Part shown: one piece after another, positions 1-7,261 of the stretch
How positions within the stretch are numbered: position 1 is the stretch's first letter
How the letters are laid out: each line of letters begins with the position of its first letter
From: Vicinamibacteria bacterium
Lineage (GTDB): Bacteria > Acidobacteriota > Vicinamibacteria > Vicinamibacterales > UBA2999
Direction: 5' to 3'
Assembly (NCBI GenBank): GCA_025924295.1
Contig: JAICEG010000048.1
Span: 1 to 17,117, forward strand
Length of the DNA: 17,117 nt
Translations under genes and position numbers: made by a program
Notes under the pieces: model-generated
What the model saw: the letters and a program-made list of their open reading frames with translations, nothing else
Database searches by the model: none
Told to the model about the DNA's origin: nothing

Positions 1-51
1 ATCGTGTGGTCCGACGGTATCGTGTGGTCCGACGGTATCGTGTGGTCCGAC
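1..51 (+). repeat. 18-bp perfect tandem repeat, 2 full units plus 15 bp
   Basis: The unit atcgtgtggtccgacggt occurs at 1-18 and 19-36, and its first 15 bases again at 37-51. Copies are identical at synonymous sites too, which points to recent expansion or homogenisation. The array is in frame and codes for the hexapeptide IVWSDG. It may extend upstream of the window. Confidence 0.9.
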
Positions 52-54
52 TAG
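1..54 (+). CDS. 3' end of a gene with IVWSDG repeat tail, probably S8 subtilisin-like peptidase (partial)
   Basis: Frame 1 reads IVWSDG, IVWSDG, IVWSD and then TAG at 52-54, so this is the C-terminus of a protein whose body lies before the window. Tails of repeated I/V-V-W-G-D or V-V-W-G-T units are familiar at the C-terminus of secreted S8 (subtilisin-like) peptidases in Acidobacteria and Actinobacteria. The family assignment rests on that tail alone, because no catalytic residue is visible. This copy has Ser where the usual unit has Gly (WSD instead of WGD). The stop follows directly after the Asp of an incomplete last unit. The gene lies 42 bp before the micro-ORF at 97 and on the same strand, so it is probably the first gene of the block that continues to 4850. 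It could instead be another repeat-tailed surface protein. Confidence 0.6.
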   Translation: MVWSDGIVWSDGIVWSD

Positions 55-96
55 AAGCCAGTTTGTGAAGAGAGCAATTTCAACCGAGGTGCAAAA

Positions 97-126
97 ATGA
101 GCAGATTAATTATCTGGGGCGATTAA
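97..126 (+). CDS. Micro-ORF encoding a 9-residue peptide, MSRLIIWGD
   Basis: The ORF is ATG AGC AGA TTA ATT ATC TGG GGC GAT TAA. A Shine-Dalgarno-like gaggt lies at 86-90, with six bases before the ATG. The peptide ends in IIWGD directly before the stop, matching the ending of the upstream protein (IVWSD, stop). The codons differ between the two at almost every third position, including the stop codon (TAA against TAG), so this is not a fresh DNA copy of the repeat. The resemblance is at peptide level. It sits 42 bp after the upstream stop and 42 bp before the HD-GYP start, inside the likely transcript. Possible roles (inference) are a leaderless signalling peptide, a substrate of the upstream peptidase, or a translational leader for the HD-GYP gene. 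No similar annotated gene is known to me. Confidence 0.5.
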   Translation: MSRLIIWGD

Positions 127-142
127 GCCGATATAACGCCTG

Positions 143-161
143 CTGGGCTAAGGAGGCCCGG
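143..161 (+). promoter_or_regulatory. Ribosome binding site in the loop of a hairpin, HD-GYP gene
   Basis: CTGGGC (143-148) pairs with GCCCGG (156-161), with one G-U pair, around a 7-base loop TAAGGAG that carries most of the Shine-Dalgarno. Two further wobble pairs could extend the stem. From aaggagg to the ATG at 169 is 12 bases, longer than usual. This may tune translation of the HD-GYP gene relative to the micro-ORF, but no structure has been computed. Confidence 0.4.
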
Positions 162-168
162 TGGGGGG

Positions 169-2091
169 ATGCCGCATCGCGCTACCAGGCTCTCGCTAGG
201 GGCCCGAGTTTACATAACGGCAATAGTCGTAGCGGGGACGCTAGCTGTCGGGGCTTCGGTCTATGACTTAATCGTCGCACCGCCAAACCACGAGTGGCTG
301 GTACTGGCGGGGCTCGCATTCCTGACCGGTTCGTTCAGCATTAAGCTGCCGTCCATCAACGCTAGGATCTCCGTTTCGGAGGCGTTCGTATTTGCAGCTG
401 TCCTGTTGTTCGGTGCATCCGCAGCGACCATCATTGTCACGCTGGACGCAATAATTCTTAGCAGCTGGGCGAGCAGTCGCCGTCACTCGAAGGTTCGGGC
501 CGCATTTAACATCTGCGCGGCGGCCACGGCGATTTGGGTGGCCGCGCACCTGTTTCGAATTCTTCTCCCACAGACGCCTTCCTCGCCAAGACTCGAAGAG
601 ATTATTTTCCCTGTCGCAGTCCTATCAGCCTCGTACTTCGCGATCAACAGCTTCTTCGTTGCGATCGCTGTTGCCTACGAGAAGTCGAGCTCTCCGATTG
701 AAATTTGGAAGCAGAACTTCGCGTGGGTCGGTTTGAACTATGTCGGCGGGGCATCGGTGGCGATGCTACTCGTGACGTATCGTCAGAGCATTGACCTCAC
801 AGCCGTAAGCGTCATCCTCCCCATCCTAGCTATCACGTACCTCACCTTCAGAACGTCTCTGGGCCGGCTCGCCGATGCCAACCGGCACGTCACACAAGTT
901 AACGACCTCTATCTGTCCACCATCGAAACGCTGGCGATGGCAGTCGACGCAAAGGACCAAATCACGCATGGCCACATCAGACGAGTTCAAGTGTATGCAG
1001 TCGAATTGGCGAAGCGACTCGGAGTGCGAGAGCCGTCTCAGCTCAAAGCTATAGAGGCCGCCGCACTGCTACACGACATGGGCAAGTTGGCAATACCTGA
1101 GCACATTTTGAATAAGCCCGGAAAGCTGACGCCTGCAGAATTCGAGACAATGAAGCGACACGCAGACATCGGAGCGGACTTACTGTCGTCAATTCGCTTT
1201 CCCTATCCTGTGGTGCCTATAGTTCGACATCACCATGAGCATTGGAATGGGCAAGGCTATCCAAGCGGGATCTCTGGAACTGACATTCCATTAGGCGCTC
1301 GGATTCTTTCGGTTGTTGACTGCTTCGACGCCCTGAACTCAGACCGCCCATATCGACCCCGACTTAGCGTTGCTGAAGCGTTTACGATCCTACGCGAACG
1401 TCGAGGAACGATGTACGACCCGTTGGTCGTAGATGAATTCGTTGCTGGCTACCAGGAAATGGTAGTGGCCGCAGACGAGGCCGGTGGGCAGGCGCGGACA
1501 CTCGCCGTAACCCACAACGCTGCGGATACCGGCTCCGGGTCGAGCGCTCTCGAGGAAATTCGAGCAGCCGCTGCTGATGGCGCGATATTGGCGGCAACGC
1601 GCCAGTCGATTTCAGACGCTCGAAGTGTCGGTGACGTCATGACTGCCCTCGGGCAGGCAGTTCGCACACTGACTCCATCGAGTGGCTGTGCATACTTCCG
1701 GTACTATTCCGACACCGATGATCTCGTGTGCGAGCACGTGAGCGATGAAAGACTTCGAGCGGTCGTCGGACTCCGGATCCGGCCTGGGGAACGGGTAACC
1801 GGATGGGTCGCGGCGAATCGCCAAACGATTAGTAACTCTGATGCGACCTTGGATCTTGGACAGGCGTCCTTAATGCTTGATCCTCGTCCGCGGAGCGCAG
1901 TTAGCACCCCCGTCGTCGGCCCCCAAGGTGACTTTCACGGTGTGTTGACGGCATACTCACCACGCGCTGATGTCTTCAGCCACAGACATGTGTACGCGTT
2001 CGAGCAGCTAGCAAACACACTCGGCGAGCACTTTTCGAAGGGTCGTCTCAAGATCAATAAGCTCGTAGCGTTTCAACAGCGTCACGGCTAG
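169..2091 (+). CDS. Membrane HD-GYP cyclic-di-GMP phosphodiesterase with C-terminal GAF domain
   Basis: HD-GYP proteins hydrolyse cyclic di-GMP to pGpG/GMP. Residues 1-235 hold about seven hydrophobic segments (roughly 13-34, 43-60, 68-97, 110-132, 144-170, 184-205, 214-230), a MASE-like integral membrane sensor. The HD-GYP domain spans about 245-435. It has the metal-binding H302-D303 in LLHDMGK, then R353-HHHEHWNGQGYP with the GYP signature at 363-365, and the DCFDALNSDRPYR segment. All the usual catalytic signatures appear intact. A GAF-like domain follows at about 480-628 (CAYFRYY, GERVTGWVAANRQ). The chosen ATG follows aaggagg at 150-156. It is flanked on the same strand by the micro-ORF and the sigma54 activator, suggesting that c-di-GMP turnover and transcription are controlled together. 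Codon use is mixed compared with the strongly GC-ending genes after 3.8 kb. The sensed signal is unknown. Confidence 0.93.
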   Translation: MPHRATRLSLGARVYITAIVVAGTLAVGASVYDLIVAPPNHEWLVLAGLAFLTGSFSIKLPSINARISVSEAFVFAAVLLFGASAATIIVTLDAIILSSWASSRRHSKVRAAFNICAAATAIWVAAHLFRILLPQTPSSPRLEEIIFPVAVLSASYFAINSFFVAIAVAYEKSSSPIEIWKQNFAWVGLNYVGGASVAMLLVTYRQSIDLTAVSVILPILAITYLTFRTSLGRLADANRHVTQVNDLYLSTIETLAMAVDAKDQITHGHIRRVQVYAVELAKRLGVREPSQLKAIEAAALLHDMGKLAIPEHILNKPGKLTPAEFETMKRHADIGADLLSSIRFPYPVVPIVRHHHEHWNGQGYPSGISGTDIPLGARILSVVDCFDALNSDRPYRPRLSVAEAFTILRERRGTMYDPLVVDEFVAGYQEMVVAADEAGGQARTLAVTHNAADTGSGSSALEEIRAAAADGAILAATRQSISDARSVGDVMTALGQAVRTLTPSSGCAYFRYYSDTDDLVCEHVSDERLRAVVGLRIRPGERVTGWVAANRQTISNSDATLDLGQASLMLDPRPRSAVSTPVVGPQGDFHGVLTAYSPRADVFSHRHVYAFEQLANTLGEHFSKGRLKINKLVAFQQRHG

Positions 2092-2141
2092 GAGACATTC
2101 TTAGAACCTTCCAACGGCTCCACCACACCCGGAGACAGGCT

Positions 2142-4850
2142 ATGCCCCTCAGCTACTCCGAAGTCGAGTCACTGTTTCGCCAAGGTCGCTTTGACCAGAT
2201 CGTCGGGAACTGTGCGGCTGCGCTCAAGGACGTTTTTCGGTTACCTTCGTTCGATCACCAATTACTCATCTGCGAATCGCTGGCACACACAGGAAGACTA
2301 GAGTCAGCAAGCCAGTTAGCTCGTCACATCTTGAACCGGCCGGACTGCACCCGCGGTCATGCGAGATGCGAAGCGATTCTCGGCACGGTTGCGCGCGATT
2401 TTGGCCATATCGAAGAAGCGATACAAAGCCTTCAACGCTCCCTGCTCTCGGCAAAAGAGAATGGTGATAGTGGCCAGGCCGCGCGATCTGCACTCGCGAT
2501 GTTTAGGATAATTTCAGAGCGACAACCCCCAGAGGTCGTTAGCCCTTTGCTCGCTGATGTGCGTCGCCTGGCTATGCGCGCGGCCGACCCGCACATAACG
2601 GCTTTCCTCCACGAGTCGGTCGCTCGTCAGGAAGCACAGCTCGGTAATCTGGAACAAGCACGGCGGCACCTGCGAATCGCGTTCTCGCTGCTTGAAACAC
2701 ATCCAAACGCATGGCTACAGCAACTCTGCGAGATCAACGCGTTCTGTATTGAGTTTTTCAACTCAGACCTTCGATCAGCAGAAGAACACCTACAGCGGGC
2801 CAAGAGATCCGGGGCGATCTCCGGCGCATTTGAATCAACTGTGCTCAATAACTTTGGGCACTTGTATCTTGAGACTGGGAAGTTCGCAAAAGCCGAACGG
2901 ATCCTGGCGAGTCTCGCCGACAGCAAGCTCGATGAGGTTCGCCAAAGCGCGCTCGACGGGTTAGCTCGGTTGTATATTGCAACGAACCGGTTAGGCGAAT
3001 GCGAGGAGGTACTCGACACACTCGCCGGGCTTCAAAATAGCGCCAAAACGGATATGCCGTTTCCGGCGCGTTCTAGTCTCATCACACGAGTACGGCTTAT
3101 GCTGCGCCTCCGTCGATGGGATGAGGCCTCTCGGCTTTCGGATATCGCAATCGAGGAGGCCCGAAAGGTTGCCGATCGTAAGACGATGTGCACCGCGCTC
3201 ATGTTGAGAGCGCACGCAACTGTGAAGACCCAGCGCCATATGGATACGTCGCGCTCGATACTTCGAGCAAGCGAGTTAGGTGCCTGGAACCTGCGCGAGC
3301 ACATCGGGCTGTTTTGGCACGTGTGTTCAGAGATTGAGGCGAACCGCCCGGAGCTTCAAAGCTTCTCCCACAAGAGAGCGCAGAGGATCTGGCGAGAACA
3401 GGGAAACGTATGTGCTGAGAAAGAGTCCGGATCAATGGTCGCGGGCGCAACGGGCCCCGATGCACGCGATAGGAGCCTGCTGTCTGAATTAGTACTCAGC
3501 TCCCGACTTGCCGGGTCATTGGCCAGCGCGTTCGACCTATCGCACAACCCCTACCTTCTCGGCAGTGAGCTAGTAGACGCAATCCAGGCCACAGAGTGCT
3601 CACCAGAAGTGTCTATAACCAAGTTGCGCACTTCTCCGATCAACGCCGAGCAAGTCTCCTTCATTCCTCTAGGTCAGAACAAAGGTGAAGATCTGGCGCT
3701 GTTGTGTCAGACACCAAATGACCCAATCAAGGCAATCCTTCTCAGTAACATCCTCCGCCTCGGGAAAGCCGCACTCGCACTTGAACGCGCGCGCGCGGAG
3801 GAGCGCAATCGTGCGGCGCTCTGGCCCGCCGACCCGGTCGAAAGCCAGGGAGGTGCCATCTTCCTCGCCGAGGAGATGCAGGACATCCTCAAGGTCGCAC
3901 GCCGGATCGCGCCGACCAACGTCTCCGTCCTCATCACCGGCGAAACCGGCACCGGCAAGGAAGTGCTCGCCCGCACAATCCACGCGTGCTCCGCGCGCGC
4001 GCAGTCGATCTTCCTGCCATTCAATTGCACGTCGACGCCGAAAGAGATGCTCGACTCGCAGTTGTTCGGCCATCGCCGGGGCGCCTTCACCGGCGCGGTT
4101 GACAACTTCCAGGGCGTCGTGCGCGCCGCCGCTGGCGGCACGCTGTTCCTCGACGAAATTGGCGACACCAGCCTCGACGTCCAGCCCAAGCTGCTGCGCT
4201 TCCTGGAATCGAACGAGATTCACCCGATCGGCGAGGCGCATCCGACACGCGTCGACGTGCGCCTGATCGTCGCCACCAATGCCGACCTCGGTGCCCTGGT
4301 CAGCCAGGGCCGCTTCCGCGAGGACTTGTTCTACCGCCTCAGCATCGTCCCCCTGCACCTGCCACCGCTGCGCGAACGTCGCGTGGAGATTCCGATCCTC
4401 GCCAATCATTACTTGCAGAAATTCGCGCAGGAGTACTCGAAGGGCGATCTTCGACTCGCCGAAGAGACATTGGAGTACCTGGTGCTCTATCGATGGCCAG
4501 GCAATGTACGGCAGTTGTCGAATGAGATGCGACGCCTCGCCGCGCTCGCCGAGTCGGGCGCGGTGATCATGCCTGAGCATCTGTCGCCGGAGATCGCGGC
4601 ATCACGTCGCACGATTCCGGCCTCGGAACGGGTTCTCGAACCGACGGAAGTCGTGGTCCGCCTCGATCAACCGCTGCCGGCCGCTGTCAGTTATCTCGAG
4701 CAACAAATGGTGCAGTACGCGATGAAGAAGTGCGGCGGCCGCATGGAGGAAAGCGCGGCGATGCTCGGCCTCTCACGCAAGGGGCTGTACCTCAAGCGCC
4801 AGCGATTCGGCATCGAGCCGCCCCAGGCCTCGGTCGCAGCGGCACGATAG
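2142..4850 (+). CDS. Sigma54-dependent transcriptional activator with long TPR-like N-terminal region
   Basis: This is a bacterial enhancer-binding protein that opens sigma54 promoters by ATP hydrolysis. Residues 1 to about 400 are alpha-helical repeats of TPR character (VESLFRQGRFDQIV, SLQRSLLSAKE, NNFGHLYLETGKFAKAERIL). They replace the usual receiver domain and are a plausible ligand or peptide sensor. The AAA+ domain starts near 566: Walker A GETGTGKE 600-607, the sigma54-contact loop GAFTGA 647-652, Walker B LFLDE 668-672, sensor I VATNAD, arginine-finger region FREDLFYRL, sensor II WPGNVRQL. A Fis-type helix-turn-helix lies at about 845-890 (GGRMEESAAMLGLSRKG). At 902 residues it is about twice a typical NtrC-class protein. 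The start has ggaga 8 bases upstream. Codon use changes sharply near 3790-3840, just before the AAA+ domain: mixed before, strongly G/C-ending after. I saw no convincing sigma54 promoter nearby. Confidence 0.93.
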   Translation: MPLSYSEVESLFRQGRFDQIVGNCAAALKDVFRLPSFDHQLLICESLAHTGRLESASQLARHILNRPDCTRGHARCEAILGTVARDFGHIEEAIQSLQRSLLSAKENGDSGQAARSALAMFRIISERQPPEVVSPLLADVRRLAMRAADPHITAFLHESVARQEAQLGNLEQARRHLRIAFSLLETHPNAWLQQLCEINAFCIEFFNSDLRSAEEHLQRAKRSGAISGAFESTVLNNFGHLYLETGKFAKAERILASLADSKLDEVRQSALDGLARLYIATNRLGECEEVLDTLAGLQNSAKTDMPFPARSSLITRVRLMLRLRRWDEASRLSDIAIEEARKVADRKTMCTALMLRAHATVKTQRHMDTSRSILRASELGAWNLREHIGLFWHVCSEIEANRPELQSFSHKRAQRIWREQGNVCAEKESGSMVAGATGPDARDRSLLSELVLSSRLAGSLASAFDLSHNPYLLGSELVDAIQATECSPEVSITKLRTSPINAEQVSFIPLGQNKGEDLALLCQTPNDPIKAILLSNILRLGKAALALERARAEERNRAALWPADPVESQGGAIFLAEEMQDILKVARRIAPTNVSVLITGETGTGKEVLARTIHACSARAQSIFLPFNCTSTPKEMLDSQLFGHRRGAFTGAVDNFQGVVRAAAGGTLFLDEIGDTSLDVQPKLLRFLESNEIHPIGEAHPTRVDVRLIVATNADLGALVSQGRFREDLFYRLSIVPLHLPPLRERRVEIPILANHYLQKFAQEYSKGDLRLAEETLEYLVLYRWPGNVRQLSNEMRRLAALAESGAVIMPEHLSPEIAASRRTIPASERVLEPTEVVVRLDQPLPAAVSYLEQQMVQYAMKKCGGRMEESAAMLGLSRKGLYLKRQRFGIEPPQASVAAAR

Positions 4851-4906
4851 GCGTCCCTGCGCTACCTGGTTGCGCGCGTTCCGCCATTCGCGGCAGGATC
4901 TGGCGC

Positions 4907-6211
4907 ATGTCCGAGCACCGCTGGCGTATTCCCGTCGGGGCCGTCCTCGTCCACATCTGCATCGGCTCGGTGTACGCGTGGAGCACCTTCAATCGACCGA
5001 TCCAGCAGCTCTTTCCTGACTCGCCCTGGTGGTTCAGTCCGCCCTACACGACGTTTACTACCGCGCTCGTGCTGCTCGGCCTGAGCGCCGCGTTCGGTGG
5101 TCCCTGGGTGGAGCGCCGCGGACCGCGCGTCGCTGCGACCGCCGCCGCACTGTTCTTCGGCACCGGCCTCCTGATCGGAGGGTTTGGTCTCGCCCAATCG
5201 CAATCGTTCCTCGTATTCCTCGGCATGGGGATCATCGGCGGCATCGGGTGCGGCCTCGGCTACATCTCGCCGGTGAGCACGCTGGTCAAGTGGTTTCCCG
5301 ATCGACGCGGCATGGCGACCGGCATGGCCATCATGGGATTCGGCGGCGGGGCATTTCTCGCCGGATACCTGAACGTCTACTTCATGGATCGCATTGGTGT
5401 CGCCAACACCGTGATGGCGCTGGGCGCCACCTACATGGTGATCATGCTCGCCGGTGCGCGCCTGCTGCGCCGGCCGCCTCCCGGCTGGAAGCCCGAAGGC
5501 TGGTCGGGACCAGTCAAGAAGAGCGCGATGATCACCGACGTCAGCGTGAGCCGGAATCACGCGATCCAGACACCGCAGTTCTATCTGCTCTGGGGCATCT
5601 TGTTCATCAACGTCACTGCCGGCATCGGCATCCTCGCGCAGGCGTCGCCGATGATGCAGGACATGTTCAACCGCACCGCGGCGCAGGCCGCCCTCGTCGT
5701 GTCGATCATCAGCCTGTTCAATGCGGGCGGCCGCTTCATGTGGGCGTCCGGCTCGGACTACATCGGCCGCCGCAACACCTATCTGGTCTTCTTCGTCACG
5801 CAGTTCATCCTCTTTCTCCTCATTCCCGGCCTCGCCTCATCGTCCAACTGGCTGCTCTTTCAGGTCGCGTTGTTCATCATCTTCACGATGTACGGCGGCG
5901 GCTTCGCAACCATTCCAGCATTCCTGGCGGACATCTTCGGACCCGAGAACGTCGGCGCGATCCATGGCGCGCTCCTGACGTCGTGGAGCGCGGCGGCCGT
6001 GGCCGGTCCGGTCATCATCACTGAGCTCTCGAACCGGGCGCGCGCAGCACTTCCCGAAGGAGCGGATCGCATTCACATCTACGACACCCCGCTGCAGGTG
6101 CTGGCAGGACTGCTGGCAGTTGGATTCGTGCTCACGTTGATCGTACGGCCGTTGCGGCAGAGCCCCGTGCCGGCAGGCGCCGACATGCGAGCTCGCGAGG
6201 CACGAACGTGA
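4907..6211 (+). CDS. OFA-type (oxalate/formate antiporter family) MFS transporter
   Basis: This is a 12-helix inner-membrane transporter of 434 residues, the normal size for the family. The OFA hallmarks are visible: the opening RWRIPVGAVLVHICIGSVYAWSTF stretch split over helix 1 (key residues R5, P8, G10, Y20, W22), SPVSTLVKWFPDRRGMATG before helix 5, and the helix 8-9 loop with GGRFMW and SDYIGRR. Family members exchange small carboxylates such as oxalate/formate, but the substrate here cannot be read from sequence. An in-frame open stretch reaches back to 4730, but that part overlaps the activator gene and reads as low-complexity Arg/Pro-rich protein. I therefore start at the ATG at 4907, where family similarity begins. 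The ribosome site is weak. It follows the activator by 56 bp on the same strand and could be read from the same transcript or be its target. Confidence 0.88.
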   Translation: MSEHRWRIPVGAVLVHICIGSVYAWSTFNRPIQQLFPDSPWWFSPPYTTFTTALVLLGLSAAFGGPWVERRGPRVAATAAALFFGTGLLIGGFGLAQSQSFLVFLGMGIIGGIGCGLGYISPVSTLVKWFPDRRGMATGMAIMGFGGGAFLAGYLNVYFMDRIGVANTVMALGATYMVIMLAGARLLRRPPPGWKPEGWSGPVKKSAMITDVSVSRNHAIQTPQFYLLWGILFINVTAGIGILAQASPMMQDMFNRTAAQAALVVSIISLFNAGGRFMWASGSDYIGRRNTYLVFFVTQFILFLLIPGLASSSNWLLFQVALFIIFTMYGGGFATIPAFLADIFGPENVGAIHGALLTSWSAAAVAGPVIITELSNRARAALPEGADRIHIYDTPLQVLAGLLAVGFVLTLIVRPLRQSPVPAGADMRAREART

Positions 6212-6212
6212 A

Positions 6213-7214
6213 TCAGTAGCGCACGTCGAGCAGCAGCGGCAGGTGATCGGAGTCGTACGCATCGTCGAGCGTCTGGCACGTCCGCATCACCTGCGATCCA
6301 AGCGTGCTGAACATGAAATCGACACGCCCGATCAGGAAGAAGAACGGCACGTCGAGACGAAGCGGCCAGCGGCTCGTTCGTCCGGTGCCGCACGATTCGA
6401 GTTCGACGAGGCGACTCACCGCTGCAACCGCCTTGTCGCGAAAGCCGCGGCGAGAATTCAGATCACCACCAACGATCAGCGGCATGTCCGAGAGCAACGC
6501 GATCCGTTCTCCCAGCGCCTCTGCCTGGATCACCCGATCACTGTTCGTGTCGAGATGCGCGACGACGACACGTATTGGCGCTTCGGGTGCGCGACGGGGG
6601 GTGACGGTTGCCACGATCGACACCCGACGCTGCTTGCCGAACGGCAATTCGAGCGCACGAATGTCGCTGAGCGGCTCGGTCGAGAGCACGGCATTGCCGC
6701 GATCCTCACGTCTCTCGAGTTCGGTTGCACCGCCGTTACGCATCGACGGCACATAGGCGACCGACATGTCGAGCCTGCGTGCCAGCGCAACGATGTCGGG
6801 GGTCGGGCGACGCGGCCTGATCGCCGCGGGCACACGCAGATCGCCAGGATAGGACTCGGGTACGTCGACGCCGCCGCGAAACGTTTCCTGCAGCAGCACC
6901 ACGAGCCCGGGGGCCGCCTGCGACGAATCCCCTCGGATCTTCGCAACCAGCTTCTCGATGTGCCCGCCGCCGACGTGAACGTTCCAGCTCAGGATCAGCA
7001 GCCTCGAGATTTCGTTCGTCGCCACCGGCAGAGACGCGAACACCGGCGGACCGACGCTCTGGCACCAGCGATCGAGCGTCGGCTGCTCGCGTTCCCAGCG
7101 CACCCAGGTGACACCATTCACCGGTTGCAGGCATGGCATCGGCTCGGCGCGAACTGCGCCAGGAGCACACGCCAGCAGAAGCAGCACGAACGACATCTTC
7201 GAACAACGCGTCAT
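6213..7214 (-). CDS. Secreted endonuclease/exonuclease/phosphatase-family protein
   Basis: The 333-residue protein has a signal peptide (residues 1-23, cleavage after APGAVRA) followed by a DNase I-like fold. The metal and catalytic signatures of the superfamily are in order: N78 in LSWNVH, E110 in LLQETF, H220 in VVAHLDT, D251 and N253 in GGDLNSRRG, and D323-H324 in DSDHLPLL. The fold covers nucleases, phospholipases such as sphingomyelinase and inositol phosphatases, so the substrate stays open. Phosphodiesterase activity in the periplasm or outside the cell is the safe statement. A second ATG at 7196 would give a shorter signal peptide; neither start has a strong ribosome site. It converges on the MFS gene with a single base between stop codons and diverges from the hydrolase gene at 7262 over a 47-bp gap. 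Confidence 0.85.
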   Translation of the reverse strand: MTRCSKMSFVLLLLACAPGAVRAEPMPCLQPVNGVTWVRWEREQPTLDRWCQSVGPPVFASLPVATNEISRLLILSWNVHVGGGHIEKLVAKIRGDSSQAAPGLVVLLQETFRGGVDVPESYPGDLRVPAAIRPRRPTPDIVALARRLDMSVAYVPSMRNGGATELERREDRGNAVLSTEPLSDIRALELPFGKQRRVSIVATVTPRRAPEAPIRVVVAHLDTNSDRVIQAEALGERIALLSDMPLIVGGDLNSRRGFRDKAVAAVSRLVELESCGTGRTSRWPLRLDVPFFFLIGRVDFMFSTLGSQVMRTCQTLDDAYDSDHLPLLLDVRY

Positions 7215-7235
7215 GTCGGTAGCGGAGTTATCATT

Positions 7236-7252
7236 CTTCCCCGCTGGGGAGG
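7236..7252 (+). promoter_or_regulatory. Hairpin covering the ribosome binding site of the dienelactone-hydrolase-like gene
   Basis: CTTCCCC (7236-7242) pairs with GGGGAGG (7246-7252), with one G-U pair, across a 3-base loop. The right arm is the Shine-Dalgarno ggggagga, 8 bases before the ATG at 7262. The stem would hide the ribosome site when folded. Short G/C stems are not rare at this base composition, so the regulatory role is tentative. Confidence 0.35.
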
Positions 7253-7261
7253 ATCAAGCAC

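Noticed and set aside
3669..4580. 303-codon open frame on the minus strand opposite the AAA+ domain
   Set aside because: It lies opposite a complete, motif-rich AAA+ coding region with strong GC-ending codons, which routinely opens antisense frames. No family features are visible.
4695..4715. Sigma54-like promoter on the minus strand (CTGCAC...TTGC)
   Set aside because: The -24 element lacks the key GG and the site lies within the activator coding region, far from any minus-strand gene start.
4730..4906. Longer N-terminus for the MFS transporter gene
   Set aside because: This in-frame stretch overlaps the 3' end of the activator gene, has Arg/Pro/Gly-rich shadow composition, and precedes the family's normal start (residues around RWRIPVGAV).
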